Shown here: positions 59,109-64,000 of the stretch, one piece after another
Layout of the letters: the number at the start of each line of letters is the position of its first letter
Position numbering within the stretch: position 1 is the first letter of the stretch
DNA from: Streptomyces indicus
GTDB taxonomy: Bacteria > Actinomycetota > Actinomycetes > Streptomycetales > Streptomycetaceae
DNA: 64,000 bases
Direction: 5' to 3'
Assembly (NCBI RefSeq): GCF_900100315.1
Contig: NZ_FNFF01000023.1
Coordinates: forward strand, 19,509 to 83,508
Notes under the pieces: model-generated
What the model was told of the DNA's origin: nothing
The model's input: only the letters and a program-made list of their open reading frames with translations
Databases searched by the model: none
Made by a program: the position numbers and the translations under genes

Positions 59109-60785
59109 ATGAGGCTTCCCTCCGTGAACTTCACGCGCTGGAGCGCCAGGCTCCCCGGTACGCAGCGCCGCGCCGCCGCGCGGTCCGACCGGGGTTCCGT
59201 GCCCGCCGCCCGAGCCGAGCACGGCTCCGACGCGCCGACCCCCGACGTAGAGGACCTGCCGGTCCGCGAGATCCTCGACCGCATCACCGGCCTGATGGTC
59301 CTGGTACACGGCCCCGAGCACCGCATCGCCTACGTCAACGAGGCGTACGCCGCCTCCTTCGGCCCGCGCGAGCGCGGCGCCACCGCCGAGGACGCCCTGC
59401 CCGAGCTGCGCGAGCTCGGCCTGCTCCCGCTCCTGGACCAGGTCCTGCGCAGCGGCAAGCCGCGCACGGTCAAGTCGCGCAAGGTGCCCTCGGGTCGCTC
59501 GTACACCTTCACCTGCACCCCGCTGACCACCGGCGCCTCCCACCCGGAGAGCGAGGACGCGTCCCACCCCGGGACCGAGGGCGAGGCCGGCGTCCTGCTC
59601 TTCGCCACCGACGTCACCGACCACGCCGAGGCCGCCGAGCGGCTGCGTGCCAGCGAGCGCCGCCACCGCGAAGCCGCCGTCACGCTCCAACGCTCGCTGC
59701 TGCCCCAGGAGTTGGAGCAGCCGGACGACCTGCGCATCGCCGCCACGTACCAGCCCGGCGGCGCGGACGCGGCGGTCGGCGGCGACTGGTACGACGTGAT
59801 CACCCTCGGCGGCGGCCGCACCGCCCTCGTCATCGGCGACGTCATGGGCCGCGGGGTGCGCGCCGCCGCGGTGATGGGCCAGCTGCGCACGGCCGTGCGC
59901 GCGTACGCCCGCCTCGACCTGCCGCCCCACGAGGTGCTCCAGCTCCTCGACGGGCTCGCCTCGGAGATCGACGCCAGCCAGATCGCCACGATGGTCTACG
60001 CGATCCACGACCCGCACGAGGGCCGCCTCACCTACGCGTCGGCGGGCCACCTGCCGATCCTCGTACGGGACGAACTCGGCGCACTGCACCGGGCCGACGA
60101 GCCCACCGGACCCCCGCTCGGCACCGGCGGCTGGCTGCACGCCTCCGGCTCCATGGACTTCCCGCCCGGCTCCACCGCCGTCCTCTACACCGACGGCCTC
60201 GTCGAGCGCCGCAGCGAGGACATCGACCACGGCGTCGACCAGCTCGAGCGCGCCCTGGCCGGCGCCACCGGCACCCCGCAGGTGATCTGCGACCGCCTGC
60301 TGCGCGCGCTCGGCGTCACCGCCGACCACGACGACGACGTGGCGCTCCTGGTCCTCCAGCACCCCGAGCACACCGGCCCCGACGCCGAGCTGTTCCGCGG
60401 CGCCTCGCTCGAACTCCTCGGCGGTGTGGAAGCGGCGCCGCGCGCCCGCGCCTTCGCCACCGGAGTCCTGGCCAGCTGGCGCTTCCCGCCCGAGCTCTGC
60501 GAAGCGGGCGTCCTCGCCGCCAGCGAACTCGTCGCCAACTCGCTCCAGCACGGCACCCCGCCGATGCGCCTGCGGCTGCGCCGCACCGACCGCCGCCTGA
60601 TCATCGAGGTCACCGACGGGGACGACCACCTGCCGCTGCGCCGCCGCGCGGAGCCGGCCGACGAGGCGGGCCGCGGCATCGCGATCGTCGCCGCCCTCGC
60701 CTCGAACTGGGGCTCGCGCCGGACACCGGGCGGCGGCAAGGCGGTGTGGTGCGAGTTCACCCTCAAGCAGTCCGGTGCGCTCTAG
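59109..60785 (+). CDS. PAS-SpoIIE phosphatase-HATPase signalling protein
   Basis: This encodes about 558 residues; ATG 59109 is used and GTG 59124 (GAGG upstream) is equally possible. A PAS domain (about 48-165: ITGLMVLVHGPEHRIAYVNEAY) is followed by a linker helix (AAERLRASERRHREAAVTLQ), a PP2C domain (about 205-395: GGDWYDV, VIGDVMGRGVRAAAVM, ASAGHLPILV, LYTDGLVERR, DHDDDVALLVL) and a GHKL/RsbW-like ATPase (about 425-550: AASELVANSLQHG, EAGRGIAIVAAL). Streptomyces has many such fused phosphatase/anti-sigma-kinase proteins; partners are unknown. No membrane segment is present, so it is cytosolic. The 276-bp gap upstream contains several GACCGG/CCGGTC inverted repeats. Confidence 0.93.
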   Translation: MRLPSVNFTRWSARLPGTQRRAAARSDRGSVPAARAEHGSDAPTPDVEDLPVREILDRITGLMVLVHGPEHRIAYVNEAYAASFGPRERGATAEDALPELRELGLLPLLDQVLRSGKPRTVKSRKVPSGRSYTFTCTPLTTGASHPESEDASHPGTEGEAGVLLFATDVTDHAEAAERLRASERRHREAAVTLQRSLLPQELEQPDDLRIAATYQPGGADAAVGGDWYDVITLGGGRTALVIGDVMGRGVRAAAVMGQLRTAVRAYARLDLPPHEVLQLLDGLASEIDASQIATMVYAIHDPHEGRLTYASAGHLPILVRDELGALHRADEPTGPPLGTGGWLHASGSMDFPPGSTAVLYTDGLVERRSEDIDHGVDQLERALAGATGTPQVICDRLLRALGVTADHDDDVALLVLQHPEHTGPDAELFRGASLELLGGVEAAPRARAFATGVLASWRFPPELCEAGVLAASELVANSLQHGTPPMRLRLRRTDRRLIIEVTDGDDHLPLRRRAEPADEAGRGIAIVAALASNWGSRRTPGGGKAVWCEFTLKQSGAL

Positions 60786-60826
60786 GGGGTGCCGCCCACC
60801 TGCACCCCCGGCATAGCCTCCCCTCC

Positions 60827-61432
60827 ATGGGTTTCCTCGACCGCCTCAGCTCCCCCGAGACCGCCGGCGTCCAGCGCGGCATCCGCCAGGCCCAGTCCTT
60901 GCTGCACGAGGACCGCCCCCAGGAGGCGGAGACGCTGATCCGCCAGGTCATCGACGTGGCCGACAAGGCACTCGGCCCGGCCCACCAGCTCGCGGCCACG
61001 GCGCGCGTCGTCCTGGCCACGGTCCTTTTCGCCCTCGGCCGGTACGAGGAGGCCGAGACCGAGGCCCACGACCTCGCGGCCCACCGCGCCCAGCGCCCCG
61101 ACGACCACCTCGCGCTCGCGGCCCTCGCGCTGTGCGCCCTGGCCGTGCGCGAACAGGGCGACCCGGCCGAGGCCCTGCGCCGCCAGGACGAGCTGCTCCC
61201 TTTCTACGAGCGCATCCACGCCCCGGAGCACCCGCTCACTCTGAAGCTCCGCGCCGACCGCGCCCACACCCTCAACCGCCTGGAGCGCTACGAGGAGGCG
61301 GCCACCGAGTGCCGCGCCCTGCTCGCCCTCGCGGCCGCGAGCAAGGAACCGACCGCCGGCGCCCTGGCCCGTAAAGCAGAAGACGGACTGGCCGCCGCGC
61401 GGGCGGGCCAGTCCGTCTCCGAGGACGCGTAG
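60827..61432 (+). CDS. Tetratricopeptide-repeat protein
   Basis: This 201-residue cytosolic protein is composed of TPR helices (AQSLLHEDRPQEAETLIRQV, LATVLFALGRYEEAETEAHD, AVREQGDPAEALRRQDEL, LNRLERYEEAATECRALL). It probably binds a protein partner, perhaps the phosphatase encoded 42 nt upstream. ATG 60827 lacks a Shine-Dalgarno, but TAGCCT (60814-60819) ends 8 nt before it, which would allow its own leaderless transcript. Confidence 0.82.
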   Translation: MGFLDRLSSPETAGVQRGIRQAQSLLHEDRPQEAETLIRQVIDVADKALGPAHQLAATARVVLATVLFALGRYEEAETEAHDLAAHRAQRPDDHLALAALALCALAVREQGDPAEALRRQDELLPFYERIHAPEHPLTLKLRADRAHTLNRLERYEEAATECRALLALAAASKEPTAGALARKAEDGLAAARAGQSVSEDA

Positions 61433-61447
61433 CCGAACAGCAGCCGG

Positions 61448-62767
61448 TCAGACGGCCGCTGTCGCTGTCGCTGTAGCGGGCACGGCACCGGGGCCGGCCG
61501 GATCCTCGGCCGCGCGCTCCTTCGCCGCCACGGCCGCCTGCCGCACGGCCCACGGGTGGTTCTGCGCCGGCGTCAGCTGCTTGCCGAGCTTGACCGCGAG
61601 CACCGTGATGCCGAGCGAGAAGACGATGAACGTCAGGATGTACGGGGCGTGCAGCGAGGCGCCCATCGGCCCGCCGATCGCCGGACCGACCGCCAGGGCC
61701 AGCTGCTTGACCAGCGCGAAGGCCGAGTTGTACTGCCCGACCATGCCGCTCGGCGCGAGGTCCGCGACCAACGGCGCGACGGTCGGCGACAGCATCGCCT
61801 CACCGAGGCCGAAGAGCGCGTACGTGGAGATGAAGGCCGCGGTCGCCATCGCCTGGCTGCCGTGCCCGAGCCCCGCGTACCCCGCGAAGATCCACGCGAC
61901 GGCCCACAGCAGACCGACGGAGGCGATCACCTTGGACCGCTCGCGCCGCTCGACGAACTTCAGGACCAGGAACTGCGCCACCACGATCGCGCCGGTGTTG
62001 GCGGCGAGCGCGAAGCCGAGCGTGGACGGCGAGATCCCCGCCGCCTCGACGCCGTACGCCGAGAGCCCCGACTCGAACTGCCCGTAGCAGGCGAAGAACA
62101 TCACGAAGCCCAGCGCACACAGCTGCACCATGGCGCGGTGCTGGAACAGCCGCTTCATCCCGCCCTCGGCCTGCGGGGTCGCATCCGCGATCCGCGCCTG
62201 CCGCGGCAGCCGCACGGTGGCCATGACCACCACGAGCAGCAGGAACATCGACGCCTCGATGGCGAACAGCAGCGTGAAGTCGCTCGGCCGCTCGTGCTTG
62301 ACGATCTGGCCGCCGATGAGGCCACCGACACCGAGTCCGAGGTTCTGCAGGAAGAACTGCGTCGCGAAGGCCCGCGTACGGGTCTCGGCGGTGGAGCACT
62401 CCACGATCATCGTCGCGAGCGCCGGCTGCATGACGGCCTGACCGGCACCGAGCAGCGCGGCGGACGCGATCACGGTCTGCGCGTTGTTCGCAAGCCCGAG
62501 GCTCATCGCACCGACCGCGGCCGTGACCAGGGCGACCATCAGGACCGGCAGCGGCCCGCGCCGGTCGACCGCACGCCCGGTGAAGGGCAGCACCACCAGC
62601 GCGGCCACCGCGAAGACGGCGAGCACGAGACCCGCCGTCGTCGCACCGAGCTCCCGCACCTGCGCCACGTAGACGTAGAGGAACGGGACGGTGAAGCCGA
62701 GGCCGAACGCGCTGAGCGCGTTGCCCACGTGGATCCGCCGCATCGCGGCACCCATCGCCTGGGTCAC
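61448..62767 (-). CDS. Major facilitator superfamily transporter
   Basis: This 439-residue transporter has 12 predicted hydrophobic segments. The A-motif region reads LPFTGRAVDRRGPLP (GxxxDRxGRR-like), and an RTRAFATQFFLQN segment follows helix 5, as in drug/H+ antiporters. It is divergent from a MarR regulator across 158 bp, an arrangement typical of efflux pumps repressed by MarR until a drug binds. The substrate is unknown. The C-terminus is an Ala/Thr-rich tail. Confidence 0.93.
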   Translation of the reverse strand: MTQAMGAAMRRIHVGNALSAFGLGFTVPFLYVYVAQVRELGATTAGLVLAVFAVAALVVLPFTGRAVDRRGPLPVLMVALVTAAVGAMSLGLANNAQTVIASAALLGAGQAVMQPALATMIVECSTAETRTRAFATQFFLQNLGLGVGGLIGGQIVKHERPSDFTLLFAIEASMFLLLVVVMATVRLPRQARIADATPQAEGGMKRLFQHRAMVQLCALGFVMFFACYGQFESGLSAYGVEAAGISPSTLGFALAANTGAIVVAQFLVLKFVERRERSKVIASVGLLWAVAWIFAGYAGLGHGSQAMATAAFISTYALFGLGEAMLSPTVAPLVADLAPSGMVGQYNSAFALVKQLALAVGPAIGGPMGASLHAPYILTFIVFSLGITVLAVKLGKQLTPAQNHPWAVRQAAVAAKERAAEDPAGPGAVPATATATAAV

Positions 62768-62830
62768 TTCTCACCTGCCTTCATACGAGCGAAGCCCAGG
62801 CAGGACGCGACGGGCCACCTGACCAGTGCA

Positions 62831-62889
62831 CCTTCGACCTGAAGACTTCAAAGCTAAAGTTCGGACCTAAACAATAAACATCGAAGGTC
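62831..62889. promoter_or_regulatory. Candidate MarR operator region
   Basis: TGAAGACTTCA (62841-62851) is a perfect palindrome. ACCTTCGA (62831-62838) and TCGAAGGT (62882-62889) form a wider inverted repeat. The region is AT-rich for this genome and lies between the divergent MFS and marR genes. Confidence 0.5.
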
Positions 62890-62912
62890 TTAAACGCAAA
62901 GCGGGGTCGTGT

Positions 62913-62918
62913 CATACT
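62913..62918 (+). promoter_or_regulatory. Candidate -10 element of marR (leaderless)
   Basis: CATACT ends 8 nt before ATG 62926, and CTTAAA at 62890 is a possible -35 at 17-nt spacing. No Shine-Dalgarno is required. Confidence 0.45.
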
Positions 62919-62925
62919 CCGGGGC

Positions 62926-63429
62926 ATGCCTGAGAACGAGCCGACGCTCGACGAACAGATCGCCGCCTACCAGCGGGAGTTCGCCGACCTCGACCCCCAG
63001 GTCGAGCAGATCGTCTCGGCCCTCGGCCGCCTCAACCGGCGCATGAACGTCGCCTACGGACGCCAGACCGCCACCCTCGGCATCAGCAACGCCGAGTGGG
63101 AGGTCCTCAAGGCCCTGGTCCTCGCCGGCCAGCCCTACCGCATGGGCCCCGGCGACCTGGCCAAGCAGCTCGGCCTCACCCCGGCCGCGATGACCCACCG
63201 GATCGACCGCATGGTCGCGGAAGGTCTGGTTACCCGGGATCGTGATGAGACCAATCGCGTACGAGTGATCGTGGGCCTGACGGACGCCGGGCGGCAGAAG
63301 TGGCTGGACGCCATGGAGCTGGCCACGACCTTCGAGGAGGACCTGCTCCAGGACCTCTCCGCGAAGGAGCGGGGCGTCCTGGGGGAGCTCCTGACCCGGC
63401 TCCTGCAACGGGTCGAGCTCGGGGGTTGA
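62926..63429 (+). CDS. MarR-family transcriptional regulator
   Basis: This 167-residue winged-helix protein has the dimer helices at both ends, recognition helix LAKQLGLTPAAMTHRIDRMV (about 81-100) and wing VTRDRDETNRVRVIVGLTDAG. It probably represses the divergent MFS gene and itself. Its stop codon TGA overlaps the -35 box of the rrn promoter that follows, so transcription running through marR enters the rRNA operon. Confidence 0.93.
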   Translation: MPENEPTLDEQIAAYQREFADLDPQVEQIVSALGRLNRRMNVAYGRQTATLGISNAEWEVLKALVLAGQPYRMGPGDLAKQLGLTPAAMTHRIDRMVAEGLVTRDRDETNRVRVIVGLTDAGRQKWLDAMELATTFEEDLLQDLSAKERGVLGELLTRLLQRVELGG

Positions 63430-63454
63430 CACACCCCCGCTCGATCCGTAAGGT
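63426..63454 (+). promoter_or_regulatory. First rrn promoter
   Basis: TTGACA (63426-63431), exactly 17 nt, then TAAGGT (63449-63454): the best consensus promoter in the window, overlapping the marR stop codon. Confidence 0.8.
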
Positions 63455-64000
63455 TCTTCGAGTTGTCACGGAGCCGGAACGGTTCTGCGGCAGCCACTCT
63501 CGCCGCTCACAGCGGCACACCAAACCAACGCACGATTCCCCTGGGGATTGAATTACGTGCGCCTTCGCGCGCCCGAAAATCAATTCACAGGAACCGAACG
63601 GCCCGATTATGAGCCGGCCGGAGAATCCGCTAAGGTTCTGGACGTCGGAACGGCCCAACAGCCGCAAAGGCAACCCGAGTTGACCGGGAATCAGGCCCGA
63701 AAGGATCTGATAGAGTCGACACCGCCGGAAGGGAAACGCGAAAGCGAGAACCGGAAAGCACCGAGGAAATCGGGCCCGAAAGAGTCTGATAGAGTCGGAA
63801 ACACCGAAGGGAAGCCCGGAGGAAAGCCCCAGAGAATGTCTCTGCGGGTGAGTACAAAGGAAGCGTCCGTTCCTTGAGAACTCAACAGCGTGCCAAAAGT
63901 CAACGCCAGATTGACAACCCCGTCTCGACCATTAGGTCGGACGCGGTTCCTTTGAAAAAGTCCATCCCATTGGGATGGCACATCAGCGAGGACGCTGAGA
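63430..64000 (+). promoter_or_regulatory. rRNA operon promoter and leader region (16S gene beyond window)
   Basis: Several -10-like boxes follow the first promoter: TAAGGT 63631-63636 (TTATGA 18 nt before), TAGAGT 63711-63716 and TAGAGT 63790-63795, the last two inside repeated CTGATAGAGTCG. The distal part (GAGGAAAGC, TCCGTTCCTTGAGAACTC, CAACAGCGTGCC, GGTTCCTTTGAAAAAGTCC, AGCGAGGACGCTGAGA) matches what I remember of Streptomyces rrn leaders, with boxA-like and processing segments just before 16S rRNA. The marR gene ends where it begins. No 16S sequence is inside the window. Confidence 0.85.

Noticed and set aside
57213..60629. 1138-codon leftward open frame opposite ndh and the PAS phosphatase
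   Set aside because: It is antisense to two well-supported genes and has no recognisable motif.

Overview
This is a 64 kb chromosomal window from a Streptomyces (high-GC actinomycete). The call rests on very high GC codon use, BldC, an AtrA-like TetR regulator, an NsdA-like regulator, SpoIIE-type phosphatases, a SARP-type NB-ARC regulator, a c-di-AMP (ydaO) riboswitch in front of an M23 peptidase, and a typical Streptomyces rrn leader at the right edge. From memory, the gene order resembles the S. coelicolor core block around SCO4079-SCO4122. No phage, transposon or CRISPR array was found. The unusual content is regulatory architecture, divergent domain versions and short repeats rather than a genomic island.

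Layout. (1) 0-11 kb is a purine biosynthesis block: purL (5' end cut by the window), then a membrane protein, an SCP/maleylpyruvate-isomerase-fold protein, a double-META lipoprotein, a Tat-exported sulfatase and a Pro-rich secreted protein, then purF and purM. (2) 11-20 kb holds a DUF3073 gene, valine dehydrogenase, a conserved hypothetical, bldC, a CxxC small protein, tRNA-Asp with a truncated second copy of its 3' end, and the helicase hrpA. (3) 20-23 kb is a thiol-redox operon (unknown exported protein, CPVC membrane protein, DsbA-like protein, CcdA-like protein) followed by tRNA-Phe, tRNA-Asp and tRNA-Glu. (4) 23-28.5 kb holds a metallophosphoesterase, a zincin-like metallopeptidase, a Pro-rich lipoprotein and a DEAD-box helicase whose RGG-like tail carries a perfect 144-bp duplication. 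(5) 28.7-35.4 kb is a cluster of three exported FG-GAP/VCBS-repeat proteins; the third has a trypsin-like domain that has lost all three catalytic residues. (6) 35.4-38 kb has tRNA-Lys, a small hydrolase, initiator tRNA-Met and a membrane SpoIIE phosphatase. (7) 38-44 kb has the riboswitch-controlled M23 peptidase, an aldo/keto reductase, a PrsW-type protease, trmB and lhgO.

(8) 44-63.4 kb is the regulatory block: an NsdA-like regulator divergent from an asparagine-synthase-like protein, a truncated alanyl-tRNA-synthetase paralog behind a candidate attenuator, a GNAT, a SARP/NB-ARC regulator, a sigma factor fused to a zinc finger, membrane segment and carbohydrate-binding module, an AtrA-like regulator, NDH-2, a PAS-SpoIIE-HATPase phosphatase, a TPR protein, and a divergent MFS/MarR pair. 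(9) 63.4-64 kb is the promoter and leader region of a ribosomal RNA operon whose 16S gene lies beyond the edge.

Most promising observations: the Ala-rich leader ORF plus SD-sequestering hairpin before the AlaRS paralog; the pseudoprotease/FG-GAP cluster; the one-piece membrane sigma factor; the asparagine-synthase-like protein without a glutaminase cysteine; the tRNA-Asp att-like remnant; and repeated -10-like hexamers 7-8 nt before start codons that suggest leaderless transcripts. Coordinates and motifs were read by eye; no database search was run.
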